Positions 39,924 to 50,971 of a DNA stretch of 64,000 bases are shown here, piece by piece. The stretch's first letter is position 1. Each line of letters opens with the position of its first letter. The translations under genes and the position numbers were made by a program. The DNA is from Limnohabitans sp. T6-5 (GTDB lineage Bacteria > Pseudomonadota > Gammaproteobacteria > Burkholderiales > Burkholderiaceae_C): NCBI RefSeq assembly GCF_003063315.1, contig NZ_NERV01000002.1, positions 62,001 through 126,000 on the forward strand, in the 5' to 3' direction. The notes beneath the pieces were generated by a model. The model saw only the letters and a program-made list of their open reading frames with translations. It ran no database searches and was not told where the DNA came from.

Positions 39924-41368
39924 TGCGTTACCTCTCCACACGCGGCCACGCTGACCGCAAACGCTTTTGTGAAATTCTGCTGGAGGGCTTGGCACCCGAT
40001 GGCGGTTTGTACCTGCCCGAGTCTTACCCCCGTGTGGATGCAGCCATGTTGACGCGATTTCGCCAAGTCTGGCAAAGCCAGGGCTATGCGGCCCTGGCTT
40101 TTGAAGTCCTGTCGCTGTACATCGACGACATTCCGGCTGAAGACCTGAAGGCGCTGTGCCTGAAGACCTACACCGAACAAGTGTTTGGCACCCCCCAAAT
40201 CGTGCCGCTCAAGCCTTTGCAAAGCGCAGGCAGCGCCAAGCCGGACTTGTACCTTGAGGCGTTGTCCAATGGCCCGACGCTGGCCTTCAAGGACATGGCC
40301 ATGCAATTGCTGGGCAACTTGTTTGAATACGAGTTGACCCGTCGTGGCGAAGAGCTCAATATTTTTGGTGCTACTTCCGGTGACACGGGCAGTGCAGCCG
40401 AGTACGCCATGCGTGGCAAGAAGGGCGTGCGCGTTTTCATGACCAGCCCCAACGGCCGCATGAGTCCCTTTCAGCAGGCTCAAATGTTCAGCCTACTCGA
40501 TGACAACATCCACAACATCGCCATTGAAGGCGTGTTCGATGACTGCCAGGACTTGGTCAAGTCGGTGTCCAATGACCTGAATTTCAAGCGGCAGTACAAG
40601 ATTGGCACGGTCAACTCGATCAATTGGGCCCGCTTGCTGGCCCAGGTGGTGTATTACTTTGCAGGTTATTTTCAGGCCACTCAAAGCAATGCGCAGATGG
40701 TCAGTTTCACCGTGCCCAGCGGCAACTTTGGCAACGTCTGCGCAGGCCATGTGGCCCGCATGATGGGTTTGCCCATCGACCGACTGGTGGTGGCGACCAA
40801 TGAAAACGATGTGCTCGATGAGTTCTTCCGCACCGGCGTGTACCGCGTGCGCGGCACGGCGGATACGCACGAAACATCCAGTCCCTCGATGGACATCTCC
40901 AAAGCCAGCAACTTTGAGCGTTTCGTGTTCGATTTGCTGGACCGCGATGCCGCAAAAATCCAGGCCATCTTTGGTGAAGGCTTGAGCCACCAAGGCTTTT
41001 TTGACCTGTCGGCCGACCCGCGTTTTGCCAAAGCCGCCACCGTCTATGGCTTTGACAGTGGCAAGAGCACGCATGCGCAGCGTTTGCAGACGATTCAGCA
41101 GGTTTTTGCGCAATATGGCGTGATGATCGACACGCACACGGCCGATGGCGTCAAAGTGGCCCAAGAGCATGTGAACCTACAAGTGCCCATGATCGTGCTG
41201 GAAACGGCACTGCCCATCAAATTTGCGGCGACCATTGTGGAAGCTTTGGGTCGTGAGCCCGAGCGCCCACCCCAGTTTGAAGGCATCGAGCAATTGCCCA
41301 AACGGGTCAAAGTCATGCCCGCCGATGTGGCACAGCTCAAGAGCTACATTGCGCAACACTGCCATTGA
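39923..41368 (+). CDS. thrC: Threonine synthase
   Basis: Converts phosphohomoserine to threonine (481 residues, the long fungal/proteobacterial type). MRYLSTRGHADRKRFCEILLEGLAPDGGLYLPE is the family N terminus, split here only by convention. The PLP lysine is Lys123 in LAFKDMAMQLLG, and FGATSGDTGSAAEYAM follows. It shares an A with the hom stop codon (TGATG), so translation is coupled. The kinase gene thrB is not nearby. Confidence 0.96.
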   Translation: MRYLSTRGHADRKRFCEILLEGLAPDGGLYLPESYPRVDAAMLTRFRQVWQSQGYAALAFEVLSLYIDDIPAEDLKALCLKTYTEQVFGTPQIVPLKPLQSAGSAKPDLYLEALSNGPTLAFKDMAMQLLGNLFEYELTRRGEELNIFGATSGDTGSAAEYAMRGKKGVRVFMTSPNGRMSPFQQAQMFSLLDDNIHNIAIEGVFDDCQDLVKSVSNDLNFKRQYKIGTVNSINWARLLAQVVYYFAGYFQATQSNAQMVSFTVPSGNFGNVCAGHVARMMGLPIDRLVVATNENDVLDEFFRTGVYRVRGTADTHETSSPSMDISKASNFERFVFDLLDRDAAKIQAIFGEGLSHQGFFDLSADPRFAKAATVYGFDSGKSTHAQRLQTIQQVFAQYGVMIDTHTADGVKVAQEHVNLQVPMIVLETALPIKFAATIVEALGREPERPPQFEGIEQLPKRVKVMPADVAQLKSYIAQHCH

Positions 41369-41377
41369 GAACCTGAA

Positions 41378-42634
41378 ATGACTCCACCACGCGCACCGTT
41401 GATGCCTCTGGACCAAGCCCTGCAGACGCTTTTGTCCCAGATTGAGCCCTTGCCTGGTTTTCAGGAGGTGGCCACGTTTGATGCGGATGGACGTGTTTTG
41501 GCCAGTGATGTGGTCTCCGGCTTACAGGTGCCTGCGTTTGACAATTCATCCATGGATGGCTACGCCGTGCGGTGCGCTGATATCTCACCTTCCGGGGAGC
41601 CCTTGCTGGTGACGCAACGCATTGCTGCGGGGCACCAAGGCCAGCCTTTGCAGGCGGGTCAGGCGGCACGCATTTTCACGGGGGCACCGGTGCCACCAGG
41701 GGCTGATGCCATCGTGATGCAAGAGCAAGTGGAGGTGTTGACGCAGGCAGAGCAAACGTGGATTCGACCCACCGTCCAGCCCGGGGCTGGTGAATGGATT
41801 CGCCACAGTGGTGAAGACATTCGCCAAGGCGAGACGGCTTTGAAGCGGGGGCAGAAACTGGGCCCTGCCGAGCTGGGTTTGGCGGCCAGCTTGGGTTTGG
41901 CCCATCTGCGGGTCATGCCACGTCCGCGTGTGGCCTTGTTTTCCACCGGTGACGAGTTGATCATGCCCGGTGATGTGGCACCCGACGAGATGCCCGCAGG
42001 GGCCATTTACAACTCCAACCGTTTTTTCTTGCGTGCCTTGTTGCACCGTTTCGGCTGTGAAGTCAGTGATCTGGGCATCGTGGCCGATCGACGCGATGCG
42101 ACGTTGGCGGCGTTGAAAACCGCAGCGGACCACCACGACTTGATTTTGACCAGCGGCGGTGTGTCCGTGGGCGAAGAAGACCACGTCAAGCCTGCCGTGC
42201 AATCTTTGGGTGCCTTGGCACTCTGGCAAATTGGCATGAAGCCCGGTAAACCCTTTGCCTATGGTCACATCAACCGCGCGACGGTGCCAGGCGCCGCCCA
42301 TTTCGTCGGTTTGCCGGGCAATCCCGTGTCCAGTTACATGACTTTTTTGCTGCTGGTCAGGCCTTTGCTGTTGAAGTTGCAAGGTGTCGACCAGCTCATG
42401 CCACCGTGCTTGAAGCTGCCTGCACACTTTGATCTGCCCAAGGCCGACAAGCGTCGTGAGTTCTTGCGCGTTCGCCGCAATGCCCAAGGCGGCCTGGACC
42501 TTTTTCCGAACCAAAGCTCGGGTGTGTTGACTTCTGTGGTGTGGGGCGATGGTGTTGTCGACAACCCAGCAGGCCACACCATTGCGCAAGGCGATCGGGT
42601 GGATTTCTGGCCTTTTTCGGAGTGGTTGGCATGA
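41378..42634 (+). CDS. moeA: Molybdopterin molybdenumtransferase
   Basis: Inserts molybdate into adenylylated molybdopterin (418 residues). PAFDNSSMDGYAVR, RIFTGAPVPPGADAIVMQE and the LTSGGVSVGEEDHVK / MKPGKPFAYG region are MoeA signatures; a C-terminal beta domain completes the protein. It starts nine bases after thrC and overlaps moaD by ATGA. The moeA-moaD-moaE trio forms a molybdenum cofactor operon. Confidence 0.96.
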   Translation: MTPPRAPLMPLDQALQTLLSQIEPLPGFQEVATFDADGRVLASDVVSGLQVPAFDNSSMDGYAVRCADISPSGEPLLVTQRIAAGHQGQPLQAGQAARIFTGAPVPPGADAIVMQEQVEVLTQAEQTWIRPTVQPGAGEWIRHSGEDIRQGETALKRGQKLGPAELGLAASLGLAHLRVMPRPRVALFSTGDELIMPGDVAPDEMPAGAIYNSNRFFLRALLHRFGCEVSDLGIVADRRDATLAALKTAADHHDLILTSGGVSVGEEDHVKPAVQSLGALALWQIGMKPGKPFAYGHINRATVPGAAHFVGLPGNPVSSYMTFLLLVRPLLLKLQGVDQLMPPCLKLPAHFDLPKADKRREFLRVRRNAQGGLDLFPNQSSGVLTSVVWGDGVVDNPAGHTIAQGDRVDFWPFSEWLA

Positions 42635-42882
42635 ACGTGCAGGTTCGTTACTTTGCTTCATTGCGTGAAAGCATCGGGCTTTCGGCTGAAAGCGTTCAGA
42701 CTCAGAGCACCGATGTTGCGGGCCTTCGAGCCGAATTGATTGCCCGAGGCGGTGCTTATGCAGATTGCCTGGCGACGGGGCGCCCGGTTCGGGTGGCGGT
42801 TAACCAGGTCATGGCGCTGGAGACCACGGCATTGCCTGCGGATTGTGAAGTGGGATTTTTCCCGCCCGTCACAGGAGGCTGA
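42631..42882 (+). CDS. moaD: Molybdopterin synthase sulfur carrier subunit
   Basis: Ubiquitin-like small subunit (83 residues) whose C-terminal Gly-Gly thiocarboxylate donates sulfur to cyclic pyranopterin monophosphate. VQVRYFASLRESIG at the start and FFPPVTGG at the end are diagnostic. ATG 42631 overlaps the moeA stop; the longer frame from 42541 is an artefact. Confidence 0.95.
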   Translation: MNVQVRYFASLRESIGLSAESVQTQSTDVAGLRAELIARGGAYADCLATGRPVRVAVNQVMALETTALPADCEVGFFPPVTGG

Positions 42883-42886
42883 CCCC

Positions 42887-43375
42887 ATGGCATCCCTGGT
42901 TTCCATTCAAACCCAAGACTTTGATGTGTCTGCCGAGCTGAACGCTTTGCGGGCCCAAGATCTGCGTGTCGGAGCCGTCTGCACTTTTGTGGGAACAGTG
43001 CGCGATACCCGTGCGCTCACGGGCCAGTCCCAGGATGAAGTCCAGGCCATGGAGCTGGAGCACTACCCGGGGATGACAGAAAAGTCGATCGAGACCATGA
43101 TCGACGAGGCTCACCGGCGCTTTGATTTCTATGCAGCCCGTGTGATTCACCGTGTCGGTCGTTTGCTGCCCGCCGACCAGATTGTGTTGGTCGCCGTGAC
43201 GTCTGCGCACCGGGGTGAGAGTTTCAAGGCCTGTGAATTCTTGATGGACTACCTCAAGACCCAGGCGCCATTTTGGAAAAAAGAACAAACGCCTCAAGGC
43301 GCTCACTGGGTAGATGCCCGAGTCTCGGACGATGCCGCTTTGGCCCGCTGGGGCATTGAGTCGTCAAACGTCTGA
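42887..43375 (+). CDS. moaE: Molybdopterin synthase catalytic subunit
   Basis: Large subunit of MPT synthase (162 residues). GAVCTFVGTVRD, ELEHYPGMTEKSI, VIHRVGRLLPADQIVLVAVTSAHR and the catalytic lysines in KTQAPFWKKEQ are visible. ATG 42887 has AGGAGG (42873-42878); the longer frame from 42740 overlaps moaD and is rejected. Confidence 0.96.
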   Translation: MASLVSIQTQDFDVSAELNALRAQDLRVGAVCTFVGTVRDTRALTGQSQDEVQAMELEHYPGMTEKSIETMIDEAHRRFDFYAARVIHRVGRLLPADQIVLVAVTSAHRGESFKACEFLMDYLKTQAPFWKKEQTPQGAHWVDARVSDDAALARWGIESSNV

Positions 43376-43377
43376 GA

Positions 43378-43932
43378 TCAATGCGTGTAGCGCGGTGCCA
43401 CGGGCGCTGCCTCGCCGGGGGCGTCTGTGGTTTGTACGACTGGCGCTGGTGTGTAGCCCCAATCAGCCTTGACCAGCGCTTGGTGAATCAAGTGGATCAA
43501 ACCGTGAACCAGTGAGGCTTGCAAGTTGAGCTGGCAGGACTTGACAGGCATGTCGGGGTTTTTTTCCTGAAACGTGATCGCCAATCCACCGCCCGTTTGC
43601 AGGCTCAGCTGAGCATCCGTGATCAGCAGGGGCTCGTCTCCCAAAGGCAATTGTTGGGCTTTGGCTTCAAACGGCGTTGAAAAATCGGCCTTTTGCAAAA
43701 AGGCATCGCGTTTGATCTCGGTCAGCATTTGCTGAGCCATCGGGTCAGGCGCAGCGACACCAGGTTGCGCGGCCTCCAGTCTGACCACCGATTGGTCGAT
43801 GGCGGGCATCAAACGCGTGCACATGCGCCGAGTTAGCCAAAACCTGAATTCCTGACTGTCTTGCGTGTTCAGCCGTAAAAGCAGCCGATCCTGGCGCTCT
43901 TCATAAGTGACGGAAAGCTGGTGAATGTTCAT
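43378..43932 (-). CDS. Conserved hypothetical protein
   Basis: A 184-residue soluble protein without signal peptide or membrane segment. It begins MNIHQLSVTYEERQDRLLLRLNTQDSQ and contains FRFWLTRRMCTRLMPAI; the C terminus is Ala/Pro rich. I recognise no characterised domain. The start at 43932 is preferred because the upstream frame runs into the clpB promoter and start. It converges on moaE with a two-base gap and is divergent from clpB, so a shared regulatory region is possible. Confidence 0.7.
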   Translation of the reverse strand: MNIHQLSVTYEERQDRLLLRLNTQDSQEFRFWLTRRMCTRLMPAIDQSVVRLEAAQPGVAAPDPMAQQMLTEIKRDAFLQKADFSTPFEAKAQQLPLGDEPLLITDAQLSLQTGGGLAITFQEKNPDMPVKSCQLNLQASLVHGLIHLIHQALVKADWGYTPAPVVQTTDAPGEAAPVAPRYTH

Positions 43933-43970
43933 GAACTTGATTTTAGGCAAACTCCAGCGCCTATTTTGGC

Positions 43971-43998
43971 CTTGAAAATGTCCTTCAGGGCCTAAGCT
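43971..43998 (+). promoter_or_regulatory. Heat-shock (sigma-32-type) promoter of clpB
   Basis: CTTGAAA (43971-43977) is identical to the sigma-32 -35 consensus. After a 13-base spacer comes CCTAAGCT (43991-43998), a partial match to CCCCATNT. It sits 22 bases before the clpB start, right for a heat-shock gene. Confidence 0.55.
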
Positions 43999-44019
43999 AG
44001 GGAGCATTGGAGAACCTTT

Positions 44020-46626
<2,607 letters not shown>

Positions 46627-46646
46627 TATTGGGTTTCAAGGTCATC

Positions 46647-46680
46647 AAGGGGCTGGATGGCGACATCCGGCCCTTTTGTT
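46647..46680 (+). terminator. Terminator after clpB
   Basis: AAGGGGCTGGATG pairs with CATCCGGCCCTT across a four-base loop, with one bulged G and one G-U pair, followed by TTGTT. Confidence 0.75.
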
Positions 46681-46770
46681 GTGTGCGGCTAAACTCCATT
46701 TCTTGCAGTCTGGCTGAAGTTTCTCATTCCAGAGTCTGGCGGGCAGCAAGCTTGAATGGGTTGAATTTCT

Positions 46771-47988
46771 ATGCACTTGGCTTCTTCGGGTTCCTCCAAG
46801 GACTGGCGCAATGATGCCAAGGTGACGGGTTTGGTGGGCATGGCACATGCCAGTTCGCATTTTTCGCATTTGCTCTTGCCTTTGATGTTTCCGATCTTCA
46901 TGCGGGACTTTGGCTGGAGCTTTTCCGAGTTGGGCTTGCTCAGTACCTTGTTTTTTGTGGTGTCAGGTGCAGGGCAGGCGAGTGCCGGTTTTGTCGTCGA
47001 TCGCATCGGGGCACGGCCTGTTTTGATGACGTCCATGATGTTGTTTGTCCTGGCCTGTCTTTTGGCGTCGACCGCCCAGAGTTACTCCGCCTTGATGGGC
47101 GTGGCTGTTTTGGCCGGCTTGGGCAATGCGCCGTTTCACCCGGTTGATTTCACCATCTTGAATCAGAGGGTTTCTACCCCTCGTTTGGGTTATGCGTTCA
47201 GTGCACATGGGCTCAGCGGTAATTTGGGCTGGGCGGTGGCGCCTGTGTTTTTTACCGTGACGGGTGCACTTTGGGGTTGGCGCGCTTCATTTCTATCGGC
47301 AGCTGTGGTGTACCTGCTCATTTTGCTGATCCTGCTGTGGAATCGAGCGCATTTGGTGACCACCAGCTCATCCCGTACCCCCGGCGCAGCGCATGCCGGA
47401 AGTGATTTGTCCTTCATGCGCTTGCCAGTTGTGTGGTGGTGTTTTGCATTTTTCTTGCTGTCCACCATGACACTGGCTGTGGTTCAGAATTTCTCGGTCC
47501 CCATCCTCAAGGCTTTGCATGGGGTGAGCTTGGAGATGGCTTCCATGACCTTGACGGCGTACATGCTGATGGGTGCCGTGGGCATGTTATTTGGCGGTTT
47601 TGTGGCCGCCCGTTTTCCAAAATGGAGTGACCGCGTGGTCGCGGTGTGCATGAGTGTTGCTGCCGTGTTCATGGCTTTGTGTGCCAGTGGTTTGTTGGGT
47701 GCGATGGGCAGTTTGTGGGTTTTGGCGGCGACGGGTTTTGCTTTGGGGGTGGGTGGCCCCAGCCGCGATCTGATGATCAAGAAAGCCACACCCAAGGGGG
47801 CCACTGGGCGGGTGTATGGCCTGGTCTATTCGGGGCTGGATGTCGGGTTTGCCTTGTCGCCCGTAATTTTTGGATTTTTCATGGACAAAGGCTGGTACAG
47901 CGCAACGTTGCTGGCCGCCGCCAGTGTGCTGTTACTCAGCGTGGGCACGGCCTTGGGTGTGGGGCGTCGGACTGCTGCGGCGACTTGA
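46771..47988 (+). CDS. MFS transporter
   Basis: Major facilitator superfamily permease (405 residues) with 12 predicted membrane helices and a central cytoplasmic loop near residues 195-215. The signature loop between helices 2 and 3 is VVDRIGARPVLM. NAPFHPVDFTILNQRVS and YAFSAHGLSGNLGWA resemble sugar/drug-efflux MFS branches. The substrate is unknown. A TPP-dependent enzyme gene follows 55 bases downstream and may be functionally linked. The start lacks a clear ribosome site. Confidence 0.85.
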   Translation: MHLASSGSSKDWRNDAKVTGLVGMAHASSHFSHLLLPLMFPIFMRDFGWSFSELGLLSTLFFVVSGAGQASAGFVVDRIGARPVLMTSMMLFVLACLLASTAQSYSALMGVAVLAGLGNAPFHPVDFTILNQRVSTPRLGYAFSAHGLSGNLGWAVAPVFFTVTGALWGWRASFLSAAVVYLLILLILLWNRAHLVTTSSSRTPGAAHAGSDLSFMRLPVVWWCFAFFLLSTMTLAVVQNFSVPILKALHGVSLEMASMTLTAYMLMGAVGMLFGGFVAARFPKWSDRVVAVCMSVAAVFMALCASGLLGAMGSLWVLAATGFALGVGGPSRDLMIKKATPKGATGRVYGLVYSGLDVGFALSPVIFGFFMDKGWYSATLLAAASVLLLSVGTALGVGRRTAAAT

Positions 47989-48043
47989 ATTTTGATCAAC
48001 AGGGGTGACAGTCGCTCTTGAGGTGTGTGGGCAAAATGCAACC

Positions 48044-49744
48044 ATGAACACAAAAATCGCAGGCCATCTTCTCGTTGAATGCCTTTTGGCCCAAGGCGTG
48101 ACCCACGCGTTCGGGGTGCCGGGGGAAAGTTATCTGGCGGTGCTGGATGGTTTCCATGTTTACCGTGACCAAATCCGCTTTGTGACATGCCGCCAAGAGG
48201 GCGGCGCGGCTTTCATGGCCGAGGCTCAGGGCAAACTCACGGGCCGCCCGGGCATCTGTTTTGTCACCCGAGGACCCGGTGCCACCAATGCTTCTATTGG
48301 CGTGCACACGGCGTTTCAGGACTCTACGCCCATGGTGCTGTTTGTGGGTGATGTGGCCAGTGACACGCGCGATCGCGAAGCTTTTCAGGAAATGGACTAC
48401 ACCCATTTCTTTGGTCCCTCTACCAAAGGCATGGCCAAACGGGTCGAGCGGGTGGATGACCCGGAGCGCTTGCCCGAATACGTGGCCCGTGCATTTGCCA
48501 CCGCGATGAATGGCCGCCCTGGCCCTGTCGTTGTGGTCTTGCCCGAAGACATGCTGACCCAGACCATCCAGTCAGCACAAGCCTTGCCGCGCGTGGAGCC
48601 GGTACAAGCCTGGAGCGATCCCGGAGCGCTGCGCAGTTTGCGCGATCTCTTGCTGGCCTCCCAGAAGCCTTTGGTCATTTGCGGTGGTGGTGGCTGGACA
48701 ACGCAATCTGCACAAGCTTTGCAGCGGTTTGCTGAAAATTGGCAACTGCCTGTGGCCAATGCTTTTCGTTTTCAAGACACTTTTGACAACCACCATGTCC
48801 AGTATGCAGGCGATGTGGGGATTGGCCTCAATCCTGCGCTGGCGGCTCGCATCCGTGAGTCGGACCTGATCGTGGCCATCGGCCCTCGTTTGGGCGAGAT
48901 GACAACAGGTGGCTACACCTTGCTTCAGGCGCCTAGAACGGTGCAAAAACTGGTACATATCCATGCCAGTGCGGAAGAGTTGAACCGGGTGTACCAAGCT
49001 GACTTGGCCATTTTGTCCACCATGAATGCCGCAGCCCGCAGCCTGGAAGTCTTGACGGCGCCCAGCGATGTGCCATGGGTGGCCTGGACGAGTCAAGTAC
49101 ATGCGGCTTATCTGGAAAACCTCCAGCCCCAGGATTTGCCGGGCAGCATTGATATGCCTGCCATCGTGGGCACTCTGCAAAAGCACCTTCCTGCAGACGC
49201 CGTCTTGACCAATGGCGCGGGCAACTTTGCCAGCTGGATACACCGCTTTTACCGGCACCATGGTTTGGTCAAAGGACACAAAACCCAATTGGCGCCCACT
49301 GTGGGGGCCATGGGTTATGGCGTTCCAGCGGGCATTGCGGCCAGCTTGTTGACGGGACGTGTGGTGTTCACCATTGCGGGTGATGGCGATTTCCTGATGA
49401 ATGGGCAAGAGCTGGCCACCGCCGTTCAGCATGGTGCCAAAAGCATCATCGTTTTGTTGAACAATGGCATGTACGGCACGATTCGCATGCACCAAGAGCG
49501 TGAATATCCGCAGCACGTCACAGGCTCGCAGTTGGAAAATCCGGACTTCGTGGCTTTGGCCCAAGCCTATGGTTACGCCGCCTTGCGGATTCATCAAACC
49601 GGGGACTTTAAAGCGGCCTTGCTGGCTGCTTTGGCGCGCACCCAGGGCACCTTGATCGAGGTGATGCTTGACCCCGAAGTGATCACCACTCGCGGCACTT
49701 TGAAAGCCATCACCGATGCGGCATTGCGCAAGCAAGCGGCTTGA
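48044..49744 (+). CDS. Thiamine pyrophosphate-dependent enzyme, acetolactate synthase-like
   Basis: TPP enzyme of the acetohydroxyacid synthase/pyruvate oxidase family (566 residues). The activating Glu52 lies in CRQEGGAAFMAEA, TRGPGATNASIG and AFQDSTPMVLFVG follow, and the TPP/Mg site is GDGDFLMNGQELATAVQH ending in LLNNGMYGTIR. No regulatory subunit (ilvN) is adjacent, so it is probably not the biosynthetic AHAS. The reaction is unassigned: carboligation or decarboxylation of a 2-oxo acid. ATG 48044 is preferred over an upstream in-frame start at 48005. Confidence 0.85.
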   Translation: MNTKIAGHLLVECLLAQGVTHAFGVPGESYLAVLDGFHVYRDQIRFVTCRQEGGAAFMAEAQGKLTGRPGICFVTRGPGATNASIGVHTAFQDSTPMVLFVGDVASDTRDREAFQEMDYTHFFGPSTKGMAKRVERVDDPERLPEYVARAFATAMNGRPGPVVVVLPEDMLTQTIQSAQALPRVEPVQAWSDPGALRSLRDLLLASQKPLVICGGGGWTTQSAQALQRFAENWQLPVANAFRFQDTFDNHHVQYAGDVGIGLNPALAARIRESDLIVAIGPRLGEMTTGGYTLLQAPRTVQKLVHIHASAEELNRVYQADLAILSTMNAAARSLEVLTAPSDVPWVAWTSQVHAAYLENLQPQDLPGSIDMPAIVGTLQKHLPADAVLTNGAGNFASWIHRFYRHHGLVKGHKTQLAPTVGAMGYGVPAGIAASLLTGRVVFTIAGDGDFLMNGQELATAVQHGAKSIIVLLNNGMYGTIRMHQEREYPQHVTGSQLENPDFVALAQAYGYAALRIHQTGDFKAALLAALARTQGTLIEVMLDPEVITTRGTLKAITDAALRKQAA

Positions 49745-49780
49745 GTGGCAGGCCTTCCAATTTAACCAAGGATCTGAAAA

Positions 49781-49820
49781 GCCCATGAAAAAACCCGCCG
49801 AGGCGGGTTTTTTCATGGGC
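49781..49820. terminator. Perfect 40-base inverted repeat, bidirectional terminator
   Basis: GCCCATGAAAAAACCCGCC (49781-49799) is followed by a two-base centre GA and its exact reverse complement (49802-49820). The inner CCCGCC/GGCGGG stem flanked by A6 and T6 forms a terminator on both strands, between the convergent TPP-enzyme and SWIB genes. Confidence 0.85.
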
Positions 49821-49830
49821 ATGTGTTGAA

Positions 49831-50211
49831 TTACTTCAGGTGCTTGCCGATCAGGCCAGCCATTTCAAACATGGTGACCTGAGCTTTGCCGAAGACGGCC
49901 TTGAGTTTGTCGTCGGCATTGATGGCGCGACGGTTCACGCTGTCTTGCAGGTTGTGCTTCTTGATGTAGGTCCACATCTTGCTGACCACTTCAGTGCGTG
50001 GCAGTGGTGTGGCGCCAACCACTGCAGCCAAGGCGGCGCTGGGTGTCAGTGCTTTCATGAAAGCAGGATTGGGCGTGCGCTTTTTGGCAGGAGCTGCCTT
50101 TTTAGCGGGGGCTTTGGCGGCTGCTTTTGTAGCAGGAGCCGCAGTTTTGGCGGGTGCTGCTTTTTTAGCGGGAGCAGCTTTTTTTGCCGGGGTTTTTTTC
50201 GCAGTTGCCAT
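49831..50211 (-). CDS. SWIB/MDM2-domain protein with histone H1-like N-terminal tail
   Basis: Small basic protein (126 residues). Residues 1-50 are an Ala/Lys/Pro-rich tail built from AKKAAPA-type repeats, like bacterial histone H1-like proteins. Residues about 52-125 form a SWIB domain (FMKALTPSAALAAVVG, TEVVSKMWTYIKKHNLQD, AINADDKLKAVFG, FEMAGLIGKHLK). A DNA-binding or nucoid role is suggested but not proven. The upstream leader holds a GTTTCTC/GAGAAAC hairpin (50238-50255). Confidence 0.88.
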   Translation of the reverse strand: MATAKKTPAKKAAPAKKAAPAKTAAPATKAAAKAPAKKAAPAKKRTPNPAFMKALTPSAALAAVVGATPLPRTEVVSKMWTYIKKHNLQDSVNRRAINADDKLKAVFGKAQVTMFEMAGLIGKHLK

Positions 50212-50455
50212 GATGAAGTTCCTTTGATCGGAAGTTGGTTTCTCCGCTGAGAAACAGTTTGTTTTCAGCTGAATGCATGCTACTGGAGAAATAGCCGGTT
50301 TCCAAGCTGATATGTCATTTTTTGCTCAGGGTTGTTGCGTATTTGTTCCTTAAGTGAGGCTTTTCGCACCCTTTGCCGCTTTGACTTGCGTATGGACCCT
50401 GTAAGTCGCGTGGGCTCCACTCTTGTTTGGGTTCATTTTTTGAAGGGTTTTACCA
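50212..50455. other. Intergenic region between divergent SWIB and rraA genes
   Basis: This 244-base region separates divergent genes and must hold both promoters. I see only the perfect inverted repeat GTTTCTC-CGCT-GAGAAAC (50238-50255) in the presumed SWIB leader. No ORF or RNA gene is apparent. Confidence 0.5.
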
Positions 50456-50971
50456 ATGACCGCGCGCACTGCTTTGCAATTTTCGACATGTGATTTTTGC
50501 GATACCTACAAATCAAATGAGGCTGAACATTTCAGGGTCTTGCCCCCCGTTTTCAAGGACTATGGCAGGCATCTGAAATTTGCAGGCCAAGTGATGACCG
50601 TCAAATGCTACGAAGACAACAGCCTGGTCAAAAAAGCCGTGGAGTCCGCTGGGGCAGGGCGTGTCCTGGTGGTTGATGGCGCAGGTTCTTTGCGCCGTGC
50701 ACTGTTGGGCGGAAATTTGGCTGCAGCAGCTGAACGTAATGGCTGGGCAGGCATTGTCATCAATGGTTGCGTCCGTGATGCCGCTGAACTTGCAGTAACA
50801 GCTTTGGGCATACGCGCTCTGGCACTCCATCCCATGCCAACCCTACGGGCCGATCAGGGGCAGCAGGGTGTCGCTGTTTTCATTCAGGGGGTCTGTGTGC
50901 GTCCAGGTGATTGGTTGTATGCCGATGCGGATGGCATGGTGGTGTGTGCTGAAGCACTTCACGTTTCATGA
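50456..50971 (+). CDS. rraA: RraA family protein (RNase E activity regulator / HMG-CHA aldolase fold)
   Basis: A 171-residue protein of the RraA family. STCDFCDTYKSN, GQVMTVKCYEDNSLVKKAVE, VVDGAGSLRRALLGGNLA and GIVINGCVRDAAEL are family signatures. E. coli RraA inhibits RNase E; related proteins are aldolases for 4-hydroxy-4-methyl-2-oxoglutarate, and the RD motif of VRDAAEL occurs in both. The annotation as a regulator is by length and overall similarity. Confidence 0.85.
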   Translation: MTARTALQFSTCDFCDTYKSNEAEHFRVLPPVFKDYGRHLKFAGQVMTVKCYEDNSLVKKAVESAGAGRVLVVDGAGSLRRALLGGNLAAAAERNGWAGIVINGCVRDAAELAVTALGIRALALHPMPTLRADQGQQGVAVFIQGVCVRPGDWLYADADGMVVCAEALHVS

